A stretch of 64,000 nucleotides of DNA, from the NCBI RefSeq assembly GCF_003856525.1, contig NZ_RJVQ01000001.1, positions 620,001 through 684,000 on the forward strand, given 5' to 3'. The notes beneath the pieces were generated by a model. It saw only the letters and a list, made by a program, of their open reading frames with translations, was not told where the DNA came from and made no database searches. Position 1 is the stretch's first letter, and each line of letters begins with the position of its first letter. Positions 51,274-59,940 of the stretch are shown one piece after another. The position numbers were made by a program, and so were the translations under genes. This stretch comes from Vibrio viridaestus (lineage in GTDB: Bacteria > Pseudomonadota > Gammaproteobacteria > Enterobacterales > Vibrionaceae).

Positions 51274-52239
51274 TTACCCTTCGTGTCCAGCCATCGCATG
51301 TGAATCGCCATGCTCAGCTTTAGCATGATCGTCACTTTCGTGCTTCATGTTATCCATGTCACCATGCTCTTTACCGTCATGAATCATTCCACCTTCAAAT
51401 TGAGTTACAACTGAAGAGAAAAGATCACTTGGCACATTAGAATAGTAAGTGACAGGAACTTTATGGCTTGGAGCAGCCAGTTTGCGATAATCGGCAAAGT
51501 CGTTAATCGCTTGAGGCTGTGACTTAACTTCATTTACCCATTGGTCAAATCCAGCCTGATCTTCATAGGCTTTAGCGGTAAATTTCATGTCAGAAAAACC
51601 GTCGCCACTGAAGCTTGCTGAAATACCTTTATATTCGCCAGCGTGATTAGCGATAAGGTGTAAACGAGTTACCATTCCTGGCATAGCGTAGATTTGGCTA
51701 CCTAAACGAGGAATAAAGAAAGAGTTCATGATGTTATCAGAGGTAATTTTAAACTTAACCTGAACATCTTTAGGAAAGGCAACGTAGTTAACAGTAGCAA
51801 TCTTCTGCTCTGGGTAAATAAATAACCATTTCCAATCTAGTGAAACCACTTCTATCGTCATTGGCGCTTTTTGATTATCCAATGGTTTAGAAGGTTCTAG
51901 ATGATGAGTTGAACGCCACGTTATTGTCGCCAAAATAGCGATAATAATGATAGGGATAGTCCAAACAACAAATTCGATTTTTGTTGAGTGTGACCATTCC
52001 GGCGCATACTCTTCTTGCGTGTTACTTGCCCTGTATTTATAAGCGAAGTATATCGTCATCAAAATTACTGGAATAACGACGATGAGCATGAGCAAAAGCG
52101 CTGTGATAATCAGTTCTTTTACTTCAACACCCACTTCACCCTTCGGATCAAGTAGCGCAAATTTACACCCGGAGAGCATCAGTACTGCTAACAGCATTCC
52201 TGCTCTCGATATGACGTGTTTATATCGTGAGGCTTCCAT
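51274..52239 (-). CDS. cyoA: Cytochrome o ubiquinol oxidase subunit II (lipoprotein)
   Basis: A 321-residue subunit with a lipoprotein signal (L-M-L-S-G-C, lipidated Cys25), two transmembrane helices (about residues 42-66 and 88-107) and a periplasmic cupredoxin-like domain lacking CuA ligands, as expected for a quinol oxidase. The last ~40 residues are strikingly His/Asp/Glu-rich (H-D-G-K-E-H-G-D-M-D-N and following), which is not found in the E. coli protein as I recall it and may bind metal. First gene of the cyoABCDE operon. Confidence 0.95.
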   Translation of the reverse strand: MEASRYKHVISRAGMLLAVLMLSGCKFALLDPKGEVGVEVKELIITALLLMLIVVIPVILMTIYFAYKYRASNTQEEYAPEWSHSTKIEFVVWTIPIIIIAILATITWRSTHHLEPSKPLDNQKAPMTIEVVSLDWKWLFIYPEQKIATVNYVAFPKDVQVKFKITSDNIMNSFFIPRLGSQIYAMPGMVTRLHLIANHAGEYKGISASFSGDGFSDMKFTAKAYEDQAGFDQWVNEVKSQPQAINDFADYRKLAAPSHKVPVTYYSNVPSDLFSSVVTQFEGGMIHDGKEHGDMDNMKHESDDHAKAEHGDSHAMAGHEG

Positions 52240-52580
52240 TTACTTTACTTTCTCTTTATTGATTTAGCAGAAGAGGACAACGGTTATAACAAAGTGCTGA
52301 CCATCCACCTGCGAGTAATTGTTAGAGTTTTGGTATTATTGAGCTTGAAACTTGTTCAAAAACCAACCAAATCAAAGTTAGTATAGGAGATAAAAACCAT
52401 AATTTTTACCAACATACAAAAAGATTAGTGTGTTTTTTCACAGAGTTTTTACGGAAAAAGTGAAGATCACTTTTCCGAGGGCTAGCAGTTTAAAGTGCAA
52501 ACAAATGTTACGCAAATATTTGACAGTTATAAAAAAGACACACAAATAATATGGTATATGTGTTAAATCTTTGTTTTATA

Positions 52581-52594
52581 TTGACTTTAATCAA
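52581..52594. promoter_or_regulatory. FNR-like palindrome upstream of cyoA
   Basis: TTGACTTTAATCAA differs from TTGAT-N4-ATCAA at one base. The cyo operon of enterobacteria is repressed by FNR and ArcA when oxygen is low; the site is ~340 bp upstream of the start codon, rather far unless the leader is long. Confidence 0.4.
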
Positions 52595-52682
52595 TATTTT
52601 ACAGTCGATTTTTTTTTCTTTTTTTTATGTCTTTAGAATAAAAATTTAAAATTTGAGCCACATCACAGCAATGAGTTGCAAA

Positions 52683-52705
52683 AAAGGCCTCGTTGCGAGG
52701 CCTTT
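52683..52705 (-). terminator. Terminator of the yebC-like gene
   Basis: A perfect 10-bp stem AAAGGCCTCG / CGAGGCCTTT with a 3-base loop, followed on the minus strand by a T run, 28 bp after the stop at 52733. Confidence 0.92.
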
Positions 52706-52732
52706 GTGTCATAAGTTCAATGAATAATTAAA

Positions 52733-53455
52733 TTATTCAACGATTTCAGCGTTATGATAAACCTGCTGAACATCATCACAGTCATCTAGCATATCGAGAA
52801 ACTTCTGAAACTTCTCTGCGTCTTCACCAGACACTTCAGTTTGTGTCTGAGGAATAAATGTAATCTCTTCAACATCAATCGCTAAATCAGGATAAGCTTC
52901 GTTAAGCGCTGTTTTCGCTTTGAAGAACTCAGTATTAGGTGCAAATACAGTGATAACACCATCTTCGAGTTCAATATCAGCAACATCAACGTCCGCCATC
53001 ATCAACGTTTCTAACACATCTTCTTCGTCATCACCTGCAAATTGAAAAACAGCACGATAATCAAACATGTGAGAAACAGTACCAGGACTTCCGATTTTAG
53101 CACCGGTCTTCACGAAGCACTGACGAACATCTTGGAATGTGCGGTTACCGTTATCAGTTAAACAATCAACAATAACGCTAGCACCGCCAGGACCAAAGCC
53201 TTCGTAACGTGCTGGTTGATAATCTTCACCACCACCGCCACTTGCTTTATCCAACGCTTTATCAATAACGTGACTTGGAACCTGATCTTTCTTCGCTTTA
53301 GCAATTAGGTGCTTAAGAGAAAGGTTCATTTCTGGATCTGCACCACCATTCTTAGCGCTGACATAGATCTCTTTTCCATACTTGGAATAAACTTTAATTT
53401 TTGCGCCTTGCGTTTTCGCCATTGAGGCTTTGCGCACTTCAAAACTTCTTCCCAT
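52733..53455 (-). CDS. YebC/TACO1-family protein (YeeN-like paralogue)
   Basis: A 240-residue YebC/PmpR-family protein. The N-terminus has the YeeN-type start [19 protein letters not shown], and the middle contains [19 protein letters not shown] and D-N-G-N-R-T. The family was long annotated as transcriptional regulators; recent work links YebC/TACO1 members to translation of difficult proline-rich stretches. V. cholerae carries a paralogue on chromosome II at a similar distance from the origin (VCA0006). Monocistronic with a strong terminator. Confidence 0.93.
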   Translation of the reverse strand: MGRSFEVRKASMAKTQGAKIKVYSKYGKEIYVSAKNGGADPEMNLSLKHLIAKAKKDQVPSHVIDKALDKASGGGGEDYQPARYEGFGPGGASVIVDCLTDNGNRTFQDVRQCFVKTGAKIGSPGTVSHMFDYRAVFQFAGDDEEDVLETLMMADVDVADIELEDGVITVFAPNTEFFKAKTALNEAYPDLAIDVEEITFIPQTQTEVSGEDAEKFQKFLDMLDDCDDVQQVYHNAEIVE

Positions 53456-53530
53456 TGGGATTTTCTCTCTAGTTCAGTTTAACGCGAGGGTTTTAACAAT
53501 GAGAGGAACTCTCATTATAAGGAGCTCGTT

Positions 53531-53740
53531 TTAGGAGACACCCATGATTTTTTTGTAATGCTCTAATGACTCTATAAACCAGTCTTTGTCCTGCTCTTCA
53601 CGAAACGAACGAAGCTTACTATTGACTTCATCAACTGTTGTTTTTCCTTGTTTAAGCTGCCAAACGATATAAGAGGCCTGTTTATCCAATTCAATTCTCA
53701 GACGGTCTTGTGAGCTTTTATTTGCAAGGTTAAATGACAT
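53531..53740 (-). CDS. Small protein, DUF3283-like
   Basis: A 69-residue soluble, helical protein. The segment I-E-L-D-K-Q-A-S-Y-I-V-W-Q-L-K-Q-G-K is characteristic of a family (DUF3283, as I recall) limited to Vibrio-type bacteria and without known function. Start could be ATG 53740 or 53758; neither has a strong ribosome site. It sits alone between the yebC-like gene and the next small gene, all on the minus strand. Confidence 0.6.
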   Translation of the reverse strand: MSFNLANKSSQDRLRIELDKQASYIVWQLKQGKTTVDEVNSKLRSFREEQDKDWFIESLEHYKKIMGVS

Positions 53741-53860
53741 AGTTGAGTGAGTGATCATTAAAACGAAGTGTGAAATATACCATACGTTGGGAAAAAAATA
53801 AGCGAGAAAACATCGCAGACATGGAAACTACCGTAAAAAAGTTAGAGAAACACAAAAAAA

Positions 53861-53877
53861 GAGTGGCTCCGCCACTC
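53861..53877 (-). terminator. Terminator of the gene at 53919
   Basis: A 7-bp GC-rich stem GAGTGGC / GCCACTC with a 3-base loop, followed by TTTTTTTG on the minus strand. Confidence 0.85.
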
Positions 53878-53918
53878 CCTTAGTATTCTTGTCAGTCTTC
53901 GCTCTTCAAACGTATTGA

Positions 53919-54119
53919 TTAATGCAGTAACCCTAGCTCTCTGGCTTCTTCAATGGTTAAACCACTTTCTTTAATCTCACGTAGTGCTTCGATACGACGT
54001 CTTGCTTCAGCAGACTTCACGCTACTTTTTACGGGTTTCTCTGCCTGCATTTCATCAGCCAAATCCCACTTGTTTGCGATATCAGTCATTTCATCATGGT
54101 TAATAGAATTAATGGACAT
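53919..54119 (-). CDS. Small conserved-looking protein of unknown function
   Basis: A 66-residue charged protein. The C-terminal half is helical with A-R-R-R-I-E-A-L-R-E-I-K-E-S-G-L-T-I-E-E-A-R-E-L. Start ATG 54119 has a very good ribosome site (GGAGG, 5 bases). It resembles small R-R-x-I-E/L proteins of the PA3496 type, but I cannot confirm this. Its promoter must lie in the 54120-54350 region. Function unknown. Confidence 0.65.
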   Translation of the reverse strand: MSINSINHDEMTDIANKWDLADEMQAEKPVKSSVKSAEARRRIEALREIKESGLTIEEARELGLLH

Positions 54120-54519
54120 ATTCACCTCCGAAAAAACCATGTTTAAGACAAGATGATATATAACTTATTGTCAAAAGTGATGTTAAGAAAAATTGATCGA
54201 TATTGTGACGTCTGTATTAGATTAGACAGATTATTAGAGAGAGGGGTATGAACTATTTGCTAAGGTCAAAAACTAACAGTACAGTTAAAAAATTCCCCTA
54301 AAAAAACCGAGGTTGTTTTATATCAATTTATCAGTATTCGGGACAAAAAAAGCGAGCTATAAAGCTCGCGAATGTGCTAAGTATGAATATAACAATATGA
54401 GCCTATCAGCTATAACTTAGATAGGACAAAAGGTTGTCTTTCGAGTTAGATACTACTCGGTCGATCCCTTGTTTCTGTCAACTACACGTCAGAAAACCCC
54501 TACAAATGACAGACCTTTG
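54120..54519. other. Intergenic region downstream of rctB
   Basis: 400 bp between rctB and the small gene at 54119. It contains a terminator (54352-54369) ~150 bp after the rctB stop and a small palindrome GACAGACCTTTGTC near 54509. Nothing that looks coding. Confidence 0.5.
54352..54369 (-). terminator. Terminator downstream of rctB
   Basis: A 7-bp perfect stem GCGAGCT / AGCTCGC with a 4-base loop, followed on the minus strand by TTTTTTTG. It ends the rctB transcript after a ~150-base 3' region. Confidence 0.85.
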
Positions 54520-56496
54520 TCAGATCCCGGCGGACGCTTCATCTAGCGCTCTAAAAACACTTTCATCTAAATGACCATCAAATATCTGCTTGCAAACTTT
54601 GCGTCGAACAGCCAATCCAGATATCAGACGTTCTATAGACAGATGTCCGTTACTACTTTGCGCGTTATACAACTCAATGACTCGGCTTAGAGTCTCGTAT
54701 TCAATAACATCATTTCCAACACGGAGCCAGTCGAGCTTCTCAATGAGCTCCTGACACTCTTCTCTAATTGATTTTGCCGTATGCCCTGTCATTGCAGATA
54801 AAGCCGTTATACTGCGTTCTAGCGCTTCTGGTGAGGTATATTTGGATAGTGTAATGGTAATCTCGTCAGCATTAATCTCAACCAAGTGTTTGCGAAGCTT
54901 AACTCGTCTTCCCAAATTTCCTCTTGGGGATGGTGACTTCCTTTGCACAGGTTCAAACTCCCCGTCAATCACAGTGGCCAGTTCATCGAGCTTCTGTTTA
55001 GAAATCATTTCATGTCGCAGAGGGTTAGGCAATGTCGGGGCCATATTTCGCTTACCAGCGTTTGTCGTCTTAGCGCGTGAATATCTTAAGACTTCTTCAA
55101 CATCACATTTAATATCGACTTGATAATCACTCAACTTCCCTTTTGTTCCCACTTCAGTAATCGTCAAATGATAACCCCATAGATTAACGACAAACATGGA
55201 ACCTGAAGCTTTACCATCCGATAGGTTTCTGAGTTCGCGAATTAAATCCATCGAAAAACGCCGCCACTCGATGTTACGTGCCAGTTTTTGATTCAATTCC
55301 GAAAGCATAATGATGTCAGTATGTCGACGAGCCATACGACTTCTAAAGTACGAATACAACTGAAATACCAAGGTATGTTGCTTAAGAATTTCTGGTGGAA
55401 ACAGGAAGAAATAATCTCGCGTTAATAATTCATCGTAAAACGACGGTTCCCAAACCAAGATATAGAGATTCGGTTTGATTCTGATCCTTCCGTCTTCCCC
55501 TTCCGTTGGTGCTTCTTCCGATGCTGTGATGGTTCGAGCTAAAAACCGAAATCGATCACTCTTAAATCCTTCTGGCATATTTTCGCTTAACCATCGACCT
55601 GTAAGCTCGTGAAGTTGGAAATCAGTAAACTCTATTCGATCAATACTATCTCTAATTGAATCACGAGCAGGTCCACTATCCTTTTTGCCCCGAAGTGACA
55701 AAATATCTGTGATATACAACGGCGTTTTATTGGGGATAGGTTTCGCGTTGAGATGATAATCTTCTCTGTGATGATCATGGTACTGGACGGTCAATGTAAA
55801 CAGCGCAAACAAAGTCATTAGATCATCAACAGTCATAATATTTTTTGACGATCGTGTTTCAATGACTGCTTTTGTGCCGGAGATCGATACCATTGATTTC
55901 TGGTAATTCTTTCTTGTTCTTGGTGGTGCCAGAGCTTGATCGATAATTCCAGCCCAATTTGCAGGTGACACAACAAACTGATCCGCTTCATCACGCATTG
56001 CTGGTGGTGTATTAAGTCCATGCTCATTGAGTAGTTGTCTATTCACTTGAGTTTGAGCTAACGCTTTTGAGCGCTTTCTCTTCTCTGTTTGCTTTACAGA
56101 CTCGGTGATCAAGCTGGTTGATCCTAGGACCGAAATCAATTTAGCTGGCTTTACAAATCTGTGAAGCATGGTTTTTCCTGCGAGCCCTTCTTCAAACTTC
56201 ACTGGTATTTGGTCAAATAAGCCAACACTTACCGCAGCTCTGAGTCTCTGTTGAATAGCAGCGCGAGTAAGTTGTCCGTCTGTGGCATCAATTAATTCTG
56301 TTGTCGAAACTAACCCATCCTTACTACTCATTCCCCGTAGCGAAATAAGATTAAGTAATTCGACGATACTTTTTGTGACGCCTTTGAAGTGTTGATACTC
56401 TTCGATCCATTCAATTGAAGATTCTGACACTTCAAATAAATGTCCATCTTTATGACTTCTTGGCGCTTTAATTAGGGTCTTTTCCGTTACACTCAT
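54520..56496 (-). CDS. rctB: Chromosome II replication initiator RctB
   Basis: A 658-residue protein, the exact length of V. cholerae RctB, with the conserved blocks P-R-S-H-K-D-G-H-L-F-E-V-S, H-F-K-G-V-T-K-S-I-V-E-L-L-N-L, and R-D-Y-F-F-L-F-P-P-E-I-L-K-Q-H. It contains several winged-helix DNA-binding domains (including about residues 155-480, which carry the Rep-like fold). RctB binds methylated iterons and 39-mers in the neighbouring origin, melts it, and represses its own gene. It is specific to Vibrionaceae chromosome II. GGAAA lies 6 bases before ATG. It reads away from the origin. Confidence 0.98.
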   Translation of the reverse strand: MSVTEKTLIKAPRSHKDGHLFEVSESSIEWIEEYQHFKGVTKSIVELLNLISLRGMSSKDGLVSTTELIDATDGQLTRAAIQQRLRAAVSVGLFDQIPVKFEEGLAGKTMLHRFVKPAKLISVLGSTSLITESVKQTEKRKRSKALAQTQVNRQLLNEHGLNTPPAMRDEADQFVVSPANWAGIIDQALAPPRTRKNYQKSMVSISGTKAVIETRSSKNIMTVDDLMTLFALFTLTVQYHDHHREDYHLNAKPIPNKTPLYITDILSLRGKKDSGPARDSIRDSIDRIEFTDFQLHELTGRWLSENMPEGFKSDRFRFLARTITASEEAPTEGEDGRIRIKPNLYILVWEPSFYDELLTRDYFFLFPPEILKQHTLVFQLYSYFRSRMARRHTDIIMLSELNQKLARNIEWRRFSMDLIRELRNLSDGKASGSMFVVNLWGYHLTITEVGTKGKLSDYQVDIKCDVEEVLRYSRAKTTNAGKRNMAPTLPNPLRHEMISKQKLDELATVIDGEFEPVQRKSPSPRGNLGRRVKLRKHLVEINADEITITLSKYTSPEALERSITALSAMTGHTAKSIREECQELIEKLDWLRVGNDVIEYETLSRVIELYNAQSSNGHLSIERLISGLAVRRKVCKQIFDGHLDESVFRALDEASAGI

Positions 56497-56590
56497 TTTA
56501 TTTCCGAAATGACAGATAGAGTAAGTTGGGTATCTTTCCGAGAATAAATAAAAAAAAATAAGAAATAAAGAGAAAGATGTTTTAATAAAC

Positions 56591-56641
56591 TGATCTTTTT
56601 GATTTATATGATCTATATTGCTATATATGATCTTATGATCT
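56591..56641. repeat. TGATCT repeats in the rctB-proximal AT-rich segment
   Basis: GATC occurs in TGATCT at 56591, 56609, 56628 and 56636 within an almost pure A+T background. This is the likely unwinding element and/or rctB operator area; the ATC words could serve as single-strand contacts for RctB. Confidence 0.5.
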
Positions 56642-56703
56642 AGCGTTGGATTTGCTTGTAAATTACTGAATATAAAGTTTTTATTTTTTATCGATTAGAA
56701 AGC

Positions 56704-56829
56704 ATGATCATAAGAGTAATGGAAAGATGATCATTAGAATAACGAAAGAATGATCAAATATTTACAGAAAGATGATCATTTGATTGTTGGAGAAGTGATC
56801 AAGCCTCTATTGGACAAATGATCATGTTA
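56704..56829 (+). repeat. Six RctB iterons (12-mers)
   Basis: Direct repeats starting at 56704, 56727, 56750, 56772, 56795 and 56818, each ATGATCA followed by five variable bases (the fifth begins GTGATCA). Period 23, 23, 22, 23, 23 bp places all on one DNA face. This number and spacing equal the minimal chromosome II origin array. Confidence 0.92.
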
Positions 56830-56839
56830 TAACAACATG

Positions 56840-56848
56840 TTATCCACA
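56840..56848 (+). promoter_or_regulatory. DnaA box in oriCII
   Basis: TTATCCACA, a perfect high-affinity DnaA box, starts 11 bases after the last iteron. DnaA is needed together with RctB at this origin. Confidence 0.93.
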
Positions 56849-57294
56849 GTTCCCACGTCTTTTTCGTCAGTCTATCCTGCATTTATTTTATCAACCACGG
56901 ATCGATGATCATGGTAAATATCATTGGATGACTTTTTTATATTCATTTTCTGATATTTCGTGTTTCGTTTTCTCGGTAAAAGACTTACTTAGGGTTACCG
57001 TTACTCATTGTTCTACTCTGTGTGGCTATATATCTCGATATCGAAAGCATGATCACCATATTAAAGCAATAAAGCTGTGTTTTTCAATTAGATGTTTAAA
57101 TAGTGCAGAGATTGAAACAATCCCTTATTTCAATTGACGATGGCCGTAAGTTAGCGTGATTTTTATATGCTTCCGAAAGGGATCAAAACATGATCATTGT
57201 TCCGATCAGACTCGGAATATCTTAACAGTGCCGAATATTAGTTTCATACCTTGATCATTCTTTCGTGTTGGTCATTATTTCGCTTATTTAGCCC

Positions 57295-57331
57295 GAAGCA
57301 TGATCATGGAGCTTCATCATGATCATGCTTC
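57295..57331. repeat. 14-bp inverted repeat with ATGATCAT cores
   Basis: GAAGCATGATCATG (57295-57308) and CATGATCATGCTTC (57318-57331) form a perfect 14-bp inverted repeat with a 9-base spacer. GAAAGCATGATCA also occurs at 56697 and 57045. It is probably an RctB-binding regulatory site (39-mer zone). Confidence 0.7.
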
Positions 57332-57484
57332 CGAAATGAGACTTCTTTTAGAATACTTTCTTTTCTCTCACCCTACATCTTAAGTTTCATGGTATAAAAG
57401 TGTCGTTTAGTTTTGTTGAATTTACTTCGTCCGTAATCTATCCAGCATTTATAATCGTTCCGATATAAATAAACATAAATTGGA

Positions 57485-57497
57485 TTTACAATGTAAA
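57485..57497. promoter_or_regulatory. parS2 centromere site upstream of parA2
   Basis: TTTACAATGTAAA fits the chromosome II parS2 consensus TTTACA-N-TGTAAA at all 12 defined bases. ParB2 binding here can spread toward the origin regulatory region, as described for V. cholerae. Confidence 0.88.
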
Positions 57498-57719
57498 TCT
57501 TAGTGACGCTGTAACACTTTTATTTTAAATTAATTTGTGGCTAATTATTCATAGAAATTGAAATAGCTAATAACGTTTAAATTGAATATTTTCAGCAAAC
57601 AGCTTGTTAAGTATACACTTTGTATGAAAAATTATTTTTGTTATCTGTACAGCTTTATGTTGATAATGTTTTTTATTGCTGTACGATATCGGTAATTCAA
57701 CTAATAACGGAATTTGGCA

Positions 57720-58937
57720 ATGAAAAGAGAGCAAACGATAGAAAACCTCTACGCTCTGGCTGAATCAACGCAGCAGGTTCAATCAGATAGAATAGAAATC
57801 GTTTTAGAAGAAAGAAGTGATGACCACTTCCCTCCTATGTCAAAGGCTTTAATGGAAACCCGTTCGGGGTTAACGCGAAGAAAGCTTGATGATGCAATAG
57901 CAAAGTTAGAAGAAGCTGGGCATCAATTTACGAAAAATAACGCAAATCACTATTCTATTTCGCTCGCCGAAGCTCACATGTTGATGGACGCTGCGGGTAT
58001 TCCCAAGTTTCACGAACGTAAGAAAAGCGTGGATAATAAACCATGGATTATTAACGTTCAGAACCAAAAAGGGGGTACTGGGAAATCTATGACAGCCGTT
58101 CATTTGGCTGCCTGTCTTGCTCTGAATCTTGATAAGCGCTACCGTATTTGTCTTATCGACTTAGACCCACAAGGTTCCTTGCGTCTATTTTTAAATCCTC
58201 AAATTTCTCTCACTGAACATAATAATATCTATTCTGCCGTTGATATTATGTTGGATAACGTTCCTGATGGCACTGTGGTGGATACTGAGTTTCTTGAAAA
58301 GAACGTTATGTTACCAACTCAATATCCTAATCTGAAGACCATTTCTGCGTTCCCAGAAGATGCAATGTTTAATGCTGAAGCGTGGCAATATTTATCTCAG
58401 AATCAGTCATTAGATATTGTAAAGTTATTGAAAGAGAAGCTTGTAGATAAAATTGCCGATCAGTTTGATGTCATTATGATCGATACCGGTCCTCACGTAG
58501 ATCCATTGGTTTGGAATGCTATGTATGCATCAAATGCGCTACTCATACCTTGTGCCGCTAAGCGTCTTGATTGGGCTTCAACAGTCAATTTCTTCCAACA
58601 TTTACCGACAGTTTACGAGATGTTTCCTGACGATTGGAAAGGATTGGAGTTTGTTAGATTGATGCCTACGATGTTTGAAGATGATAATAAAAAACAGGTT
58701 TCTGTTCTTACTGAGATGAATTACTTGCTTGGCGACCAAGTTATGATGGCAACAATTCCAAGAAGTCGTGCATTTGAAACATGTGCAGACACTTATAGTA
58801 CAGTTTTTGATCTTACAACCAGTGATTTTGAAGGCGGAAAGAAAACACTTGCTACTGCACAAGATGCAGTCCAGAAAAGTGCTCTCGAACTTGAACGTGT
58901 TCTTCATTCGCATTGGTCTGCTTTAAATCAGGGATAA
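57720..58937 (+). CDS. parA2: Chromosome II partition ATPase ParA2
   Basis: A 405-residue Walker-type partition ATPase. After an N-terminal ~100-residue helix-turn-helix region comes the deviant Walker A motif N-Q-K-G-G-T-G-K-S-M-T (about residues 113-123), then L-I-D-L-D-P-Q-G-S and V-I-M-I-D-T-G-P-H. It belongs to the plasmid P1-type (type Ia) group and moves chromosome II origins with ParB2. I use ATG 57720, which gives the N-terminus M-K-R-E-Q-T-I-E-N-L known in V. cholerae; a TTG at 57714 is in frame. parB2 begins 6 bases after its stop. Confidence 0.97.
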   Translation: MKREQTIENLYALAESTQQVQSDRIEIVLEERSDDHFPPMSKALMETRSGLTRRKLDDAIAKLEEAGHQFTKNNANHYSISLAEAHMLMDAAGIPKFHERKKSVDNKPWIINVQNQKGGTGKSMTAVHLAACLALNLDKRYRICLIDLDPQGSLRLFLNPQISLTEHNNIYSAVDIMLDNVPDGTVVDTEFLEKNVMLPTQYPNLKTISAFPEDAMFNAEAWQYLSQNQSLDIVKLLKEKLVDKIADQFDVIMIDTGPHVDPLVWNAMYASNALLIPCAAKRLDWASTVNFFQHLPTVYEMFPDDWKGLEFVRLMPTMFEDDNKKQVSVLTEMNYLLGDQVMMATIPRSRAFETCADTYSTVFDLTTSDFEGGKKTLATAQDAVQKSALELERVLHSHWSALNQG

Positions 58938-58943
58938 TAGAAA

Positions 58944-59915
58944 ATGGCAATTAAAACATCTGATCTTAACGCTAAGTTATTTGGAAAAGCGGATAAAAGA
59001 CGAGCAACGACTCATCAGGAAGCTCAGACGGCCGCTAAAGATAAGGCCAATATTATTGAGCTTGCCATTGCTGGTGAAAGTTTAGTTACGTTTAAATTAG
59101 TGAAAGTCGCCGCGCAAGAGATAGCGACTGTTACGCGCGTCTTCGATCAAAACGCCCGTGAGCAGTCATTTCTGAATGAGCATGCTCTTTCGGATATTCT
59201 TCTCACTTTAAAAGAACGCGGCCAGCAATACCCAGCTGTTGGTCGTATAGGCGAAGATGGCGTTATTGAAGTTCTCGATGGTAGCCGTCGTCGTATGGCG
59301 TGTTTGATTGCTCAACAAGATTTTTTAATCTATGTAGCAGAAGGTATCAACTCAGAACATGCTAAATTTTTATCCGATGTAGCAAACGCGCATAAGCCTT
59401 TGTCTCTATATGAAAAGGGACGTGAAATGCAGGCTAAACTTGATGCTCGTGAGGCAGAAGATCAGAAAGCGTTAGCTAAGATGTTTCAATGTAGCGAGGC
59501 TTTGGTCAGTGGGGCATTAAAAGCAGCCGATCTGCCTTTAGAATTGCTCCAGGCTTATCCGAATGTGGTAGAGCTGGGCAGACCAACTATTGTCAAACTT
59601 CACAAGCAATACCACTCTCTGACTGATAAGGATAAGCAACTCTTATTAGACAAATGTAATCGTAATGACAGCTTTGTTTGGCAGCGGTGTTCTTCGCAAG
59701 GCGTTGCGAGGATAACAAAAGAGGTTACTGAGACTATTGAGTCTTGGATAGAGGATTTTAAACCGAAAACAATGCCTGAAAGTAACAAAGTTGATCTCAT
59801 TCGTGGGCGAGCGACTTATGTTCGTAAGGGAAGTAACGTTTCGATTAACTTGAAACGTATTGATGATGATTTACTTCAAGAGTTATCTGATTTTTTAATC
59901 GAGAAACTGAAATGA
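58944..59915 (+). CDS. parB2: Chromosome II centromere-binding protein ParB2
   Basis: A 323-residue ParB of the plasmid-like type. An N-terminal ParB/CTPase domain includes L-D-G-S-R-R-R-M-A, the partition-complex motif equivalent to G-E-R-R in chromosomal ParBs, then a helix-turn-helix segment (A-L-A-K-M-F-Q-C-S-E-A-L-V-S-G-A-L-K-A) and a C-terminal dimerisation domain. It binds parS2, of which three perfect copies lie in this window. It ends the parA2-parB2 operon, with a strong terminator overlapping its stop. Confidence 0.97.
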   Translation: MAIKTSDLNAKLFGKADKRRATTHQEAQTAAKDKANIIELAIAGESLVTFKLVKVAAQEIATVTRVFDQNAREQSFLNEHALSDILLTLKERGQQYPAVGRIGEDGVIEVLDGSRRRMACLIAQQDFLIYVAEGINSEHAKFLSDVANAHKPLSLYEKGREMQAKLDAREAEDQKALAKMFQCSEALVSGALKAADLPLELLQAYPNVVELGRPTIVKLHKQYHSLTDKDKQLLLDKCNRNDSFVWQRCSSQGVARITKEVTETIESWIEDFKPKTMPESNKVDLIRGRATYVRKGSNVSINLKRIDDDLLQELSDFLIEKLK

Positions 59916-59940
59916 AAAAAGGGCCTATGGCCCTTTTTTT
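59915..59940. terminator. Bidirectional terminator between parB2 and potD
   Basis: A stem AAAAAAGGGCC / GGCCCTTTTTT with a 3-base loop and T run lies between the convergent genes. It overlaps the last base of the parB2 stop and, at 59939-59940, the stop of the minus-strand gene. Confidence 0.95.

Larger units (their letters stand above)
52240..52732. promoter_or_regulatory. cyo promoter region
   Basis: A 490-bp AT-rich gap. It contains an FNR-like palindrome TTGACTTTAATCAA (52581-52594, one base from consensus), an 18-base word GTTTTTTCACAGAGTTTT (52432-52449) also found upstream of the ferritin-like gene, an adjoining 11-bp hairpin with one bulged base (52452-52477, CGGAAAA..TTTTCCG), a T9-C-T8 run (52609-52626), and the terminator of the yebC-like gene at its right end. 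No ORF. Confidence 0.55.
56497..57484. other. Origin of replication of chromosome II (oriCII) with its regulatory region
   Basis: About 1 kb between rctB and parS2/parA2 holds, from left to right: an AT-rich stretch with four GATC-bearing TGATCT words (56591-56641), six iterons at a 22-23-bp period (56704-56829), a perfect DnaA box (56840-56848), another AT-rich stretch, and a second zone (57040-57340) with spaced ATGATCA sites and a large palindrome, matching the position of the 39-mer/rctA regulatory part of V. cholerae oriCII. All GATC sites can be methylated by Dam, which RctB binding needs. No protein gene is supported in it. Confidence 0.93.

Noticed and set aside
54842-55123. 93-codon ORF antisense to rctB
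   Set aside because: It is a shadow of the rctB coding frame with no ribosome site.
56704-56829. Regular repeats resembling a small CRISPR array
   Set aside because: The repeated core is only 7 bases with a 22-23-bp period and a DnaA box next to it; these are initiator iterons, and no cas genes are present.
56928-57137. 69-codon ORF in the oriCII regulatory region
   Set aside because: No good ribosome site and composition typical of the origin; it corresponds in position to the transcribed but untranslated rctA locus, so I do not call a protein.
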